From: an uncultured Saprospiraceae bacterium
GTDB taxonomy: Bacteria > Bacteroidota > Bacteroidia > Chitinophagales > Saprospiraceae
Length of the DNA stretch: 64,000 nucleotides
Assembly (NCBI GenBank): GCA_938016265.1
Contig: CALLWB010000008.1
Span: 62,001 to 126,000 of the forward strand
Reading direction: 5' to 3'
Shown: positions 18,323 to 27,391 of the stretch, in pieces
Layout: every line of letters begins with the position of its first letter
Position numbering within the stretch: the stretch's first letter is position 1
The notes under the pieces: generated by a model
The model's input: the letters and a program-made list of their open reading frames with translations, nothing else
What the model was told of the DNA's origin: nothing
The model's database searches: none
Translations under genes and position numbers: made by a program

Positions 18323-18853
18323 TTAACGTGGGGCCATTATGGAATATTGAACCCCCTTATTCCCATCCATTAAAATTGTTTTTTGAAATTTCATTCCGAT
18401 TTTTGTTAGTACTTTGATCGAAGCCTTGTTGTCGCGCATTGCTCTACCTACAATAACATTCAGGCCTAACTCTTCAAACCCAAAAGTCAAACAGCCACTA
18501 GCAGCTTCCGTAGCAAATCCCTGATTCCAAAATTTACGAAAAAACCGAAATCCAAGGTCTGTCTCTTTGAGATCCGGTGTGTATTTGAGGCCGCACCAGC
18601 CAAGATATTCCTTGGTTTCCTTATTCAGGACTGCCCATCGTCCGTAGCCAAACTCCTTGTAGTGGCTGGGCCGGCTTCCGTTGGGCCGGCTTCCGGTATA
18701 GTTGCCAATAAACTGACTGGCTGCCTCTACAGAAGAGAAAGGTGGGTCGCCAGTATACTGAATAACTAGTGGATCGTTATTCAAATCAAACAGTGCCTGG
18801 GCGTCTGTCGACTCAAACTCCCGGAGCAAAAGGCGATCAGTTTTAAAAACCAT
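18323..18853 (-). CDS. GNAT-family N-acetyltransferase (RimJ/RimL-like)
   Basis: I chose the ATG at 18853 (176 residues) because the family start MVFKTDRLLLREFESTDAQAL begins there. A longer frame would run through the upstream gene. The GNAT fold is seen in RLLLREF, GRWAVLNKETKEYLGWCGL, FRKFWNQGFATEAA (the acetyl-CoA loop) and NVIVGRAMRDNKASIKVLTKIGMKF. It resembles RimJ/RimL-type enzymes that acetylate protein N-termini or small amines. The start is 1 nt past the stop of the upstream gene (TAA-C-ATG), so translation is probably coupled. An internal GSRPN-GSRPS repeat reflects a 15-bp duplication. Confidence 0.9.
   Translation of the reverse strand: MVFKTDRLLLREFESTDAQALFDLNNDPLVIQYTGDPPFSSVEAASQFIGNYTGSRPNGSRPSHYKEFGYGRWAVLNKETKEYLGWCGLKYTPDLKETDLGFRFFRKFWNQGFATEAASGCLTFGFEELGLNVIVGRAMRDNKASIKVLTKIGMKFQKTILMDGNKGVQYSIMAPR
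18668..18697 (-). repeat. 15-bp tandem duplication inside the acetyltransferase gene
   Basis: GGGCCGGCTTCCGTT (18668-18682) is followed at once by GGGCCGGCTTCCGGT (18683-18697), identical at 14 of 15 bases. It keeps the frame and adds five residues in a loop before the acetyl-CoA-binding strand. Confidence 0.85.
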
Positions 18854-18854
18854 G

Positions 18855-19778
18855 TTACTTTTTGTGGAATAAATGAATTTGCGCCTCCTCTTCTTTTCCT
18901 TCATTGGATATCCATACATCTCCATCGGTATCAATGAACAAACCTTCTGGTTGAGTGTGTATTGTTGGCGCAAGTGGTTGCAGATGAAGCAATTTTCCAG
19001 ATTTCATATCTAGAATCCCCAAGAGCTTCGGAAACGCAGACAGCAGAAATAACTCCTTTGTTTGTGGATGGATAAAAAGCTCAGAAGGATTAAAAACCAT
19101 CTTTGTTTTATGGTCTTTCATAAATTTTTCCAATTCAGAAAGAATGGCAGGCTCGTTGGTATTCTTAAAATACGCAAGCACGTCCTCGTTTGAAATGGAG
19201 TAGACCGATTTTTTTTCAAGCTCCTTGGTATCCAGGTTAAAGGCGAATACTTGCCGTTGGTTTTCTATTTTTTGTTTTTTAGAACCTCTTCCCTTACAAG
19301 CGATTAACAATCTGTTGTTTTCTGGATCATGGGTTAAGCCTTCTGCGTCAAAACCAGCAGTCAAAAAAGATTTATGCTTGATTGTTGTGCTTACTTTCTT
19401 GCTATAATCTTCAATTTCGTAGATGTTGCCATTGTTTTCCAGTACATAGGCAGTGCTGTTTACTATGGAGAGCCCCTCATAATCTCCTTTCTTTCCAAAT
19501 TTGATGGTCCGGGTTATCTCATTTTTTGTGGTATTGAAAAGGAAAATAGCCCCTTTTTCGTCCTGAACACAAGCAAACTCATCGGGAGCAACCTGGCAAA
19601 TGGCAGACACTTCTTTTAGCTTTTTTGGTAATTTGTAAGAGAGATCAGGCTGATCAAAATTGTATGGCAGGTGATACGAAATGGCAGACGCTTTATTTTG
19701 GTGATTGGTATTAGAAAAACAACTAACAAACAATAGGCAGATTACAGATAAAATAACATAAATGAATTGCCGCCTCAT
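18855..19778 (-). CDS. SdiA-regulated-like beta-propeller lipoprotein
   Basis: I chose the ATG at 19778 (307 residues) because it puts a lipoprotein signal, MRRQFIYVILSVICLLFVSC, right at the N-terminus with Cys20 lipidated. Upstream in-frame ATGs at 19808 and 19838 are possible. The rest looks like the SdiA-regulated (YjiK-like) propeller family: LKEVSAICQVAPDEFACVQDEKG, KKGDYEGLSIVNSTAYVLENNGNIYEI, FDAEGLTHDPENNRLLIACKGRG and HTQPEGLFIDTDGDVWISNEG. The repeated EGL motifs are characteristic. The role in the envelope is unknown. It is followed directly by the acetyltransferase gene. Confidence 0.82.
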   Translation of the reverse strand: MRRQFIYVILSVICLLFVSCFSNTNHQNKASAISYHLPYNFDQPDLSYKLPKKLKEVSAICQVAPDEFACVQDEKGAIFLFNTTKNEITRTIKFGKKGDYEGLSIVNSTAYVLENNGNIYEIEDYSKKVSTTIKHKSFLTAGFDAEGLTHDPENNRLLIACKGRGSKKQKIENQRQVFAFNLDTKELEKKSVYSISNEDVLAYFKNTNEPAILSELEKFMKDHKTKMVFNPSELFIHPQTKELFLLSAFPKLLGILDMKSGKLLHLQPLAPTIHTQPEGLFIDTDGDVWISNEGKEEEAQIHLFHKK

Positions 19779-19969
19779 TGATTCGAAAGATGTAAAATTA
19801 TTGACCATAAAATAGATATTAATCGTTAAAATTAACACTTTAATAGAAATTTAACGACAAGAATACTTAAAATCCATTATTATACAATTGAAGTAATTTA
19901 TTGACTCTTTGCTGACTAAAAGCGGGAAATTTAAACCTTCGACATTAATTCATTAAACATTATCAAACT

Positions 19970-20500
19970 ATGAAACAACTAATTGCCGGTATTGCTTTGC
20001 TTGGCTTTGCAATTTTTATTACTTCTTGTACAGGTTCTGCGGTCTGTTCAATCAACAAAAAAGGATTTTTGAACGGCTTCGATGCACTAGTGACTAGTGC
20101 CGAGAAAAAAGATATGAAATCTAATGATCCGACATGGGAGAATTACGACAAAAAGTTCAAACAAATTGTCGAGGAGTGTTATCCTTCTTACGAAGAAGAC
20201 ATGACGCTGGAAGAAAAGAAAGAGTTTGCTTCGAAATCAGTGGAATACTATTGGCACCGACATGGACTGGGTTTCGTAAAACGTCTGGGTGACAAAGATG
20301 ATCCACTTGCACAAGAAATCGTAGAACAAAGTCGTGAAGCATGGGGCAGTCTTGATGCAGTAATTAGTGAGTTGCTAGACGAACTAGGAGTTACCCTAAA
20401 AGATTTTGACACCAAAGAGTTTGAAAATCTATTTAAAGAAATGGGAACGGATATGGAGAAGTGGGGTAAAAAAATAGAAAAGATATTCCAAAAGAAATAA
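19970..20500 (+). CDS. Small helical lipoprotein (DUF6565-like)
   Basis: The 176-residue product has a clear lipoprotein signal, MKQLIAGIALLGFAIFITSC, with Cys20 lipidated. The mature part is almost all helix: NGFDALVTSAEKKDMKSNDPTW, then EYYWHRHGLGFVKRL, and a Lys-rich end KIEKIFQKK. It resembles the DUF6565-type lipoproteins of Bacteroidota, but I cannot verify that. It stands alone and ends at a shared terminator. Function is unknown. Confidence 0.75.
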   Translation: MKQLIAGIALLGFAIFITSCTGSAVCSINKKGFLNGFDALVTSAEKKDMKSNDPTWENYDKKFKQIVEECYPSYEEDMTLEEKKEFASKSVEYYWHRHGLGFVKRLGDKDDPLAQEIVEQSREAWGSLDAVISELLDELGVTLKDFDTKEFENLFKEMGTDMEKWGKKIEKIFQKK

Positions 20501-20546
20501 CATCTTCATCTAATAATAGAAGTGGAGGAGAGTTATTACAACGAAA

Positions 20547-20583
20547 GAAAGGCAAACAGTCAATTGACTATTTGCCTTTCTTA
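20547..20583. terminator. Near-perfect palindrome, shared terminator
   Basis: Outer arms GAAAGGCAAA (20547-20556) and TTTGCCTTTC (20571-20580) enclose an inner palindrome AGTCAATTGACT, broken by one mismatch. T-rich sequence follows on the plus side and A-rich sequence precedes it. It lies between the convergent lipoprotein gene and rplT, so it can serve both. Confidence 0.82.
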
Positions 20584-20605
20584 TTTATTTCTTAGAAGTT
20601 AGTGA

Positions 20606-20950
20606 CTAGCTTACTGACTTCACCACTGCGCTAAACGCTTCTGGGTGATTCATAGCGAGGTCTGCTAGTACTTTTCTGTTTAATTCTACGTTGTTGCGAG
20701 CTAGTTTGCTCATCAATACAGAATAGGTAGTTCCTTCCATTCGTGCACCGGCGTTGATCCGCGCAATCCATAATCTACGGAACTCGCGTTTCTTATTTCT
20801 TCTATCCCGGTAAGCGTAGGAAAGTCCTTTCTCTACAGCATTCTTTGCTACTGTATAAACTTTACTTCTAGCACCAAAGTATCCTCTGGCTTGCTTTAAT
20901 ATTTTCTTGCGTCTTGCTCTGGACGCTACTGAATTTGTTGAACGTGGCAT
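20606..20950 (-). CDS. rplT: 50S ribosomal protein L20
   Basis: The 114-residue product starts [20 protein letters not shown] and contains [40 protein letters not shown] and [17 protein letters not shown], all diagnostic of L20. L20 is needed for early 50S assembly and in other bacteria represses translation of its own operon. It is the last gene of infC-rpmI-rplT, 45 bp after rpmI. Confidence 0.98.
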   Translation of the reverse strand: MPRSTNSVASRARRKKILKQARGYFGARSKVYTVAKNAVEKGLSYAYRDRRNKKREFRRLWIARINAGARMEGTTYSVLMSKLARNNVELNRKVLADLAMNHPEAFSAVVKSVS

Positions 20951-20995
20951 TCTATTATTCTTTTAGAACGAATCTTATTAACAATAGGCATCAAA

Positions 20996-21190
20996 TTAGA
21001 TGCACAGTAATCTTTTTAGTCTTGGTGCGTCTGCTTTGCTAACGACTGCAGCATGAGAAAGTCTCAATTTCTGTTTTTTCGTTTTTTTACGTAGCAAGTG
21101 AGAAGTACCAGTTCTAGATCTTTTAAGTTTTCCGGACCCTGTTACGCGAAAGCGTTTTTTAGTTCCAGAATGTGTTTTCATTTTCGGCAT
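20996..21190 (-). CDS. rpmI: 50S ribosomal protein L35
   Basis: The 64-residue basic protein MPKMKTHSGTKKRFRVTGSG, with SHLLRKKTKKQKLRL and a C-terminal RLKRLLCI, is ribosomal protein L35. It sits between infC (115 bp upstream) and rplT in the conserved infC-rpmI-rplT order. Confidence 0.98.
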   Translation of the reverse strand: MPKMKTHSGTKKRFRVTGSGKLKRSRTGTSHLLRKKTKKQKLRLSHAAVVSKADAPRLKRLLCI

Positions 21191-21305
21191 TTCCTTCCAA
21201 TTTTATTAAGGGACTGCAAATATAAGGCAATAAATACGAAAAGACTAAACAAAATCCTTTTTATTTCAGATTTTATTTAGTCTTTCTAAGTTTTATGGCG
21301 AAACG

Positions 21306-22106
21306 CTATTCTTTTGCGCTATCGTCAGCTTTTTTTTCGACCACAGGGTCGCTAGAAACTACTTTATTTTCCACTGGTGGCTTCGTTTCTTCAGCCACTG
21401 TAGGTTTTGTTTCTTCCGTTACAGGTGGTTTTGTATCTTCCGTCACAGGCGGTTTTGCTTTTTCTGCCGCAGGTTTATTCTCCTTTTTAGGCTTCGACTT
21501 TTGCGGTTTCTTTTTGGAAGAAGGTTTTACTATTTTCTTTGGAGCGATGAAGACAAACATTCTTCTTCCTTCCATTTTAGGTAAAGCTTCTGGCACACCA
21601 AACTCTTCCAATTCCTGTAAAAATTTCAACAATAGTAGTTCTCCACGTTCTTTAAAAACGATGGTTCTACCTCGAAATTGAACATAAGCTTTTACTTTGA
21701 AACCACTCTGAAGAAATTTCTCCGCGTGTTTTGCTTTAAAGTTAAAGTCATGATCATCCGTATTCGGTCCGAATCGGATTTCTTTGATTACTGTTTTTAC
21801 AGCATTTGCTTTGATCTCTTTTTCTCGTTTTTTCTTTTGAAAAAGGAATTTTTTATAGTTGATGATTCTACAAACCGGCGGTTTTGCGTTTGGTGAGATC
21901 TCTACCAAATCTAGATCAATCTTGTCTGCGAACCCTTGTGCTTGTCTGGTGGTGAATACTCCAGCCTCTACCTTCTCGCCGATAGCTTCGCTAACTTCAT
22001 CCATATTGTCTCCAACCAATCTTACTTCAGGAACTCTGATTTGTCCGTTTATACGAAATTGTGGTTCAATTTTGGGTTTGTATCCTTTACGTTGTCTTCT
22101 TGCCAA
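21306..22106 (-). CDS. infC: Translation initiation factor IF-3 with C-terminal Pro/Lys-rich extension
   Basis: IF-3 binds the 30S subunit and checks the start codon and initiator tRNA. The 266-residue product has the N-terminal domain ([40 protein letters not shown]) and the C-terminal domain ([52 protein letters not shown]). A tail of about 75 residues follows, made of Lys-rich sequence and four 8-residue repeats of the TKPPVTEE type. The start is TTG at 22106; no in-frame ATG or ATT lies just upstream. A rare start codon fits IF-3 self-regulation as known for the AUU start of E. coli infC. thrS is not adjacent. Confidence 0.95.
   Translation of the reverse strand: MARRQRKGYKPKIEPQFRINGQIRVPEVRLVGDNMDEVSEAIGEKVEAGVFTTRQAQGFADKIDLDLVEISPNAKPPVCRIINYKKFLFQKKKREKEIKANAVKTVIKEIRFGPNTDDHDFNFKAKHAEKFLQSGFKVKAYVQFRGRTIVFKERGELLLLKFLQELEEFGVPEALPKMEGRRMFVFIAPKKIVKPSSKKKPQKSKPKKENKPAAEKAKPPVTEDTKPPVTEETKPTVAEETKPPVENKVVSSDPVVEKKADDSAKE
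21373..21468 (-). repeat. Four 24-bp tandem repeats in the infC 3' end
   Basis: Units start at 21373, 21397, 21421 and 21445, each 24 bp and imperfect. They encode the TKPPVTEE-like octapeptide repeats of the IF-3 tail. The period is a multiple of three, so copy number can change without a frameshift. Confidence 0.85.
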
Positions 22107-22341
22107 ATTTGTTTTTTTTGTTAAATAAATGTTTGTTATTCCCTTTTCGGGAAATGACTTAATCTCAAGTCGATACTAAAGTTAGAACATTTCTAGTATA
22201 ATTAATAGTTCCAACGTTTAAATATAATTTTAGATTCAATAAAAATCTATTTTTTTCTTAAAAATTGCATATTTTTTCTTTTCCGCCGTTTATTATTTGG
22301 TAAAACGGGCGAAATTTCCAAACATTCAAGACCTAATTTGG

Positions 22342-22842
22342 TCAATTACCAGGGGCGGGTGTGGTAGAAGTCTTATGTACCTGAGCAAAAAATGTTTTTC
22401 CAGAATCCGACATATTGCTTGCGTATTGCGGACGATTGCTCTTATCCAAAAATACAAAATAGCCACAGCTGGTCTTCGGATTAAAAAATACCCGGGCCTC
22501 CGCAATATGATCTCCCTTCGCTTGATAATAAATAGATCCAATGGCTCTGGCACAGTTGATATCTTCCACCTGTGCTATTGTCAGGTAACCAATGTTCCCT
22601 TGCACACTGCTCCGTTTTTTCACACTCACACTAAATGAAAAATCGTCAAATATATAATCAATGAAGTCGCATTCCTCATGCAATCTTTTGACAAAGTCAA
22701 GGGACGGCGGTTTTAATGATGATTTTTTTCCTGAAGGAGTTGATTTCGCAGCAGGCTCTTTCGTACTAGTCGCAGGCTGTTTGCAGCTCCCTAGTAGAAA
22801 CAAAGAAATAATCAATGTACAAAGGATAAAATTTATACGCAT
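22342..22842 (-). CDS. Small lipoprotein, unknown function
   Basis: I chose the ATG at 22842 (166 residues) because it starts a lipoprotein signal, MRINFILCTLIISLFLLGSC, with Cys20 lipidated. A Ser/Lys/Pro linker (about 25-48) is followed by a domain with Cys residues in HEECDFIDYIFDDFSFSV, EDINCARAIGSIYY and NPKTSCGYFVFLDKSNRPQY. It lies 58 bp after gldH on the same strand and may be co-transcribed with it. No family is recognised. The last residues (TSTTPAPGN) are low complexity. Confidence 0.7.
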   Translation of the reverse strand: MRINFILCTLIISLFLLGSCKQPATSTKEPAAKSTPSGKKSSLKPPSLDFVKRLHEECDFIDYIFDDFSFSVSVKKRSSVQGNIGYLTIAQVEDINCARAIGSIYYQAKGDHIAEARVFFNPKTSCGYFVFLDKSNRPQYASNMSDSGKTFFAQVHKTSTTPAPGN

Positions 22843-22899
22843 CAGATCTATATTTTCAGTGAATGAGCACAAATGTAAGCATTCCCGATCATATTCCGA

Positions 22900-23391
22900 T
22901 TATTTTCTTTCCTCTCCAAGGTCCAAAATTTTCAATGAAAGAGATTCAATTCCTTGCAAAGGATCTGTGCGCATATATTGTTTTACGGTAAAGGTATGCT
23001 TTCCTAGTTCGTTGAAAAACGCTCTTGGTTGTAAGTTAGCCCGAAGGACGCAATTCGTCTTCCCACAGTCTCCATACCAACGACCTGAATTTTCAGAAAG
23101 ATTGATACTCAGCCGTTTACCCGGGCGTTCACCGTTTGGAAATTCGGTGTTTATATAAACGTATAAATTTTGATTGGAATACTCTGTATCATGAACGATA
23201 TCTAGGTACAAGCAATAAACCTTAGTCGTATCCTTGATGTCTACAGCAAAACTTACGGAGTCTTGATAACTCCAGCCTGCTTGATCAATAATTTTTTCTT
23301 CATCAAAAACATAATTTTCCCCACAACTACTCATACTCATAGCCAACAGAAAAACACCGACAACAATCCAAATCCAACGGATTCCGCTCAT
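22900..23391 (-). CDS. gldH: Gliding motility lipoprotein GldH
   Basis: I chose the ATG at 23391 (163 residues), which gives a lipoprotein signal ending SMSSC (Cys23). The mature protein follows the GldH pattern: IIDQAGWSYQDSVSFAVDIKD, a YCLYLDIVHDTEYSNQNLYV segment, a GRWYGDCGKTNC segment, and the diagnostic C-terminal KQYMRTDPLQGIESLSLKI. GldH is part of the Bacteroidota gliding machinery tied to the type IX secretion system, anchored in the membrane on the periplasmic side. It lies 67 bp downstream of dnaJ on the same strand. Confidence 0.87.
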   Translation of the reverse strand: MSGIRWIWIVVGVFLLAMSMSSCGENYVFDEEKIIDQAGWSYQDSVSFAVDIKDTTKVYCLYLDIVHDTEYSNQNLYVYINTEFPNGERPGKRLSINLSENSGRWYGDCGKTNCVLRANLQPRAFFNELGKHTFTVKQYMRTDPLQGIESLSLKILDLGEERK

Positions 23392-23458
23392 AAAGTAGGC
23401 TTGATGAATAGAGAAAGTGAAAGAATATGCTCGATATCCATCCTCCTCCATTTCATAA

Positions 23459-24628
23459 TTAATTAAAATAATCTCTCATTTTATCAAAAAATCCTTTCTC
23501 CGATTTTGAGGGACTAGGGATGAAGTTTTTAGACTCTCGTAGTTTTTCCAGTATTTTTTTCTCCTCTGCAGAAAGTGATTTTGGGGTCCATATATTGACG
23601 TGGATCAGTTGATCTCCTGCCCCATAGCCTTGTACAGATGGAAGTCCTTTCCCTCTCAATCTGAAGATTTTACCTGCTTGCGTTCCTGCAGGCAATTTGA
23701 TTTTCACCATCCCATCTATCGTTGGCACCTCAAGGCCAGTCCCCAAGGCTGCATCAGCAAAATTGACAAACAATTCATGGATCAGATTGGTGCCGTCTCG
23801 CTGCAAATCATCGTGTGGTACTTCTTCGATATTGATTAGCAAGTCGCCAGAAGGGCCGCCACGCATACCGATATTTCCTTTTCCGCTCATAGACAACTGC
23901 ATGCCTTCACTAACGCCTGCCGGGATATCAATATTGATGGTTTCGTCGCCATATAGTCTGCCTTCTCCCTTACAGCCAGAGCATTTTGCAGTAATGACGG
24001 TACCTTGTCCGCTGCATGCCGGGCAAGCAGCAGTAGTTTGCATTTGGCCAAGAAAGGTGTTCGATACTTTTCGTACATAACCTGCACCGCCACAAGAACC
24101 ACAAGAAGAAACAGATCCACTGTCCTTCGCTCCTGAATTATTGCAAGTTTTGCAACCGACGTATTTTTTGACTTTTATTTTTTTGTTGACTCCTTTGTGG
24201 ATTTCATCCAGGGAGAGCTTCACCTTGATTCTAAGGTTGTTTCCTCGGTGTCCTTGTTGTCTTCTGGCCCTTCCGCCACCTCGACCGCCTGCAGCACCAC
24301 CAAACATACTTCCAAACGGACTGTCGCCGAAGATGTCTCCAAATTGGGAGAAAATATCGTCCATAGACATGTTTCCGCTATATCCTCCGCCACCTGAAGC
24401 GCCACCAACACCAGCATGCCCAAATCGGTCATATCTGGCGCGTTTATCATCATCGCTCAGTACCTCGTAAGCTTCTGCTGCTTCTTTAAATTTATCTTCT
24501 GCGGCTGTGTCCCCTTCATTTCGATCGGGGTGAAATTTCATAGCGATTTTCCGGTACGACTTTTTCATTTCTTCTTTCGAAGCGCCTTTACCTACGCCAA
24601 GTATTTCGTAGTAATCTCTTTTTGCCAT
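23459..24628 (-). CDS. dnaJ: Chaperone DnaJ (Hsp40)
   Basis: The 389-residue protein stimulates DnaK ATPase and delivers unfolded clients. It has the J domain with HPD at residues 33-35, a Gly-rich linker (about 75-120, with many GG and one GRGGGRARRQQG stretch), four Cys-x-x-Cys zinc motifs (CKTCNNSG, CGSCGGAG, CPACSGQG, CSGCKGEG) and the substrate-binding C-terminal domains. The first zinc motif has Asn where Gly is usual. grpE ends 52 bp upstream, so grpE-dnaJ form an operon; dnaK is elsewhere. Confidence 0.97.
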   Translation of the reverse strand: MAKRDYYEILGVGKGASKEEMKKSYRKIAMKFHPDRNEGDTAAEDKFKEAAEAYEVLSDDDKRARYDRFGHAGVGGASGGGGYSGNMSMDDIFSQFGDIFGDSPFGSMFGGAAGGRGGGRARRQQGHRGNNLRIKVKLSLDEIHKGVNKKIKVKKYVGCKTCNNSGAKDSGSVSSCGSCGGAGYVRKVSNTFLGQMQTTAACPACSGQGTVITAKCSGCKGEGRLYGDETINIDIPAGVSEGMQLSMSGKGNIGMRGGPSGDLLINIEEVPHDDLQRDGTNLIHELFVNFADAALGTGLEVPTIDGMVKIKLPAGTQAGKIFRLRGKGLPSVQGYGAGDQLIHVNIWTPKSLSAEEKKILEKLRESKNFIPSPSKSEKGFFDKMRDYFN

Positions 24629-24680
24629 ATTTATTGGTCTGTTACCAAACTTTTAGAACGAAATTTCTTCCGTTATATTA

Positions 24681-25259
24681 TTATTTACCGATAACCACCT
24701 TAGGAAATCGGATGATTTTATCATTTAAGTAGTAGCCTGTTTCCACAGTATCTACAATTTTGCCTTTTAGATCTTCCGTTGGAGCAGGGATTTCAGTGAT
24801 CGCTTCGTGCAAATCAGCGTCAAACACCTCCCCATTCGTTTCCATTGGCTTGAGTCCTTTTTGTAAAAGGGTAGAATTTAGTTTTTCATATACCAACATC
24901 ACGCCTTCACTCACCGGTTCTGTGCTCGTATCGTCATTAGCGGCTTTGATGGCTCGTTGAAAATCATCTAAAACTGGCAACATAGAAATGATGGTCTCTT
25001 TGGCTGCAGATCCAAGCAAATCAAGTCGTTCGCGGCTGGTTCTTTTTTTGAAATTATCGAATTCTGCTACTTTACGGAGGAACTTGTTTTTCAGTTCGTC
25101 ACGTTCTTCAGTCAGTTCTTCAATTTGTTGACTAAGCGCGTCTTCCTTCTTATTTTTCTTAGTCTTTTTGCTATTAGTTTTACTGGTTTTTTTTCCAGCG
25201 GCCTCGTTGTTTTCTTCCTCTTCAGAATTGATTACCTCGGGCGATTTATCTTTACTCAT
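24681..25259 (-). CDS. grpE: Nucleotide exchange factor GrpE
   Basis: GrpE releases ADP from DnaK. I chose the ATG at 25259 (MSKDKSPEV, 192 residues), which is preceded by GTGGAAAA, a plausible ribosome binding site; an ATG at 25292 would add 11 residues. The protein has an acidic and Lys-rich disordered N-terminus, a long helix (QIEELTEERDELKNKFLRKVAEFDNFKKRTSRER) that makes the dimer stalk, and the C-terminal beta-wing ending IVDTVETGYYLNDKIIRFPKVVIG. It is the first gene of grpE-dnaJ. Confidence 0.95.
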   Translation of the reverse strand: MSKDKSPEVINSEEEENNEAAGKKTSKTNSKKTKKNKKEDALSQQIEELTEERDELKNKFLRKVAEFDNFKKRTSRERLDLLGSAAKETIISMLPVLDDFQRAIKAANDDTSTEPVSEGVMLVYEKLNSTLLQKGLKPMETNGEVFDADLHEAITEIPAPTEDLKGKIVDTVETGYYLNDKIIRFPKVVIGK

Positions 25260-25649
25260 TTTTCCACAGATTTTATTGAAAAAATTCTTCATGTTGTTCT
25301 TGTCAAAGTTTTTGCCAATCCTGCATTTCAAGTCATTTTGTCATGCTTTTGGCAAAAGAAGTGCAAATATGGCAATTAATCGGAAGAAATTGTTGATGTG
25401 GCTGTAAAATAAATAGATTCCTTCACGATCTCTAAGAGTTTTGAATGTGGTCCGACTTTCGGCAATTCAAAAAGTCAAGGACCGAGTCGGCGGAAATTGA
25501 TTGATAATTCAAAAGTTAAGGAATCACAATGGCGGCATGCTGAACGAAGAGCCGTGTCTATGACACCTAAAATGCGATTAAATCTCCTCCACCTCTAAAA
25601 CTAAATTTGCTACACAGAAATCACCATTCGACGTTTATTATGTTTTACA
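25260..25649. other. Intergenic region, 390 bp
   Basis: This lies between grpE and the flavoprotein gene, both on the minus strand. I see no gene. A near-consensus -7 element (CATATTTG on the minus strand, about 25363-25370) could serve grpE. Two similar ATTCAAAA...GGCGG stretches near 25465 and 25508 are too short to call a repeat. Confidence 0.4.
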
Positions 25650-26861
25650 TTACCGCAATTTCCCAGCAATAAAAGCAGTCGTCCAGGCCGATTGAAAATT
25701 ATAGCCCCCAGTGATCCCATCAATGTCCATCAGCTCGCCAGCAAAATATAGATTTTTGCAAACCGTACTTTGCATTGTGTTCGCGTCAATACTTTCCAAA
25801 CTAATCCCTCCACAAGTAACAAACTCCTCCTTGAACGTAGTTTTCCCCTTCACCGTGTATACATCATTAGTTAGATGAGTGACGAGTTTATTCAAGCCTT
25901 TTTTCCCAAGCTCTGACCACTTTTTTCGGGCAGGCAACGCTGATTTTTTCAGTAGAAAATGCCAAAGACGTTCTGGGAGCAAATAAGGGCGATAATTGGC
26001 GAGTATTTTATTGGAATGTTCCTTCGCGATCTTTTGCAATTCCTCCAATACCAATTGGTTGTTTGCCTGATTGACCCAATTTACTTGTAGTTTGAATTCG
26101 TATTTTTTCTCCTGGAGAATTCGAGCGCCGAAGGCAGACAATTTGAGGATAGAAGGACCGCTCATCCCCCAGTGCGTAATCAATAATGGACCATCTGATT
26201 TCAGTTTAGTACCCTGGATACTGGTCAACGTTTTTTCGACCACAATTCCCATCAATTCCCTCACCGATTCTCCGGGCATATTAAATGTAAACAACGAAGG
26301 CACAGGATCTTCAATTTTATGCCCCAGTGCTTCCAACCATTCCAACCCACTTCGCTTTGGAGACCCACCAGTAGCAACAATGACTTTGTCAAAAACTGCT
26401 GGCGAATGTTCTTTCGTGAAGCCCAATTCTAGCTGATAGTTCTCCGAGGAAATCGATTTTACGCCTTTCTCCATTTCAATAACAACGCCCAACTTTTTTG
26501 CCTCCTTCACCAAGCAGTCAATAATACTCTGGGAGCTTTGAGAAACTGGAAAAACACAATTGTCTTCTTGGATCATCAAAGGCACGCCCCTGGATTCAAA
26601 CCACTCCATCGTTTCCTTGGTACTGAAAATGGTCAATGATTTTTTCAAAAATTTCCCACCACGTGGATAAGCAGCTGTCAGTTCTTTGATAGACACAGTG
26701 CCGTTGGTGACATTGCAGCGTCCGCCTCCTGATATTCTGACTTTTGCCAGCAGTTTTTTTGATTTCTCAAACAACGCAACATGTGCATTCGGATAATTTT
26801 CCTTTGCTGCTAGTGCTGCGAAAAAACCAGCGGCTCCTCCTCCTATTATTGCTACTTTCAT
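25650..26861 (-). CDS. HI0933/YhiN-family FAD-dependent oxidoreductase
   Basis: The 403-residue flavoprotein begins MKVAIIGGGAAGFFAALAA, a dinucleotide-binding motif, followed by KVRISGGGRCNVTNG and YPRGGKFLKKSL, both diagnostic of the HI0933/YhiN (BaiN-like) family. DKVIVATGGSPKRSG, LLITHWGMSGPSIL, VTCGGISLESIDANTMQS and NLYFAGELMDIDGITGGYNFQSA complete the family signature. The physiological reaction of this family is poorly defined. A minus-strand -7-like element lies at 26880-26887. It is transcribed alone. Confidence 0.93.
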   Translation of the reverse strand: MKVAIIGGGAAGFFAALAAKENYPNAHVALFEKSKKLLAKVRISGGGRCNVTNGTVSIKELTAAYPRGGKFLKKSLTIFSTKETMEWFESRGVPLMIQEDNCVFPVSQSSQSIIDCLVKEAKKLGVVIEMEKGVKSISSENYQLELGFTKEHSPAVFDKVIVATGGSPKRSGLEWLEALGHKIEDPVPSLFTFNMPGESVRELMGIVVEKTLTSIQGTKLKSDGPLLITHWGMSGPSILKLSAFGARILQEKKYEFKLQVNWVNQANNQLVLEELQKIAKEHSNKILANYRPYLLPERLWHFLLKKSALPARKKWSELGKKGLNKLVTHLTNDVYTVKGKTTFKEEFVTCGGISLESIDANTMQSTVCKNLYFAGELMDIDGITGGYNFQSAWTTAFIAGKLR

Positions 26862-26879
26862 TTATTGTATTGATTGGTG

Positions 26880-26887
26880 CAAAAATA
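26880..26887 (-). promoter_or_regulatory. -7 promoter element of the flavoprotein gene
   Basis: On the minus strand this reads TATTTTTG, matching TAnnTTTG, 18 nt before the ATG at 26861. No TTG -33 element is seen at the right distance. Confidence 0.4.
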
Positions 26888-27391
26888 GAGCTATCTGTGG
26901 TAATTTATAGTAAAGGGATGTAATTTGGTTTGCAAAAAATACTGTAGACCACAAATGGACAGGTCTTAACTCGCTGTTTTGCTTTGCGCTAAGAGATTCT
27001 CTAAACCTAAAAGGATTAGTAAACTCACTTAAAACTCAGAGAATAACCTCACTCCATACTAGGAAACAAACACCAGATTAGCGGGCTTACCAAGCGCTCG
27101 TTTTGGTCAAGCTTAGGAATACTTTGGTGATTATTGAGTCGCTCAACTTGCTGTTTGGTTTCGCCTCTCTCTGGGTTTAGGTCAGGAGCCAGTTCTTGAG
27201 TTTTGGATATTTAATCCCTTCAGGATTGACAGCTGCGATTTTTTTTTGGAATAAACATCTCTTCATTATTAGATAAAATCGTCCCTATACCCTTAGTTTT
27301 ACGTGAGCAAACCGAATCTATCTACTCCAACAAAAACCAGTTATTTTTATGTTAAAAGTCCTTTTTTTAGATGTGAATTCAAAACTTCGGT

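Noticed and set aside
25440-25540. Two similar ATTCAAAA...GGCGG stretches
   Set aside because: Only short identical blocks with many differences between; no unit structure.
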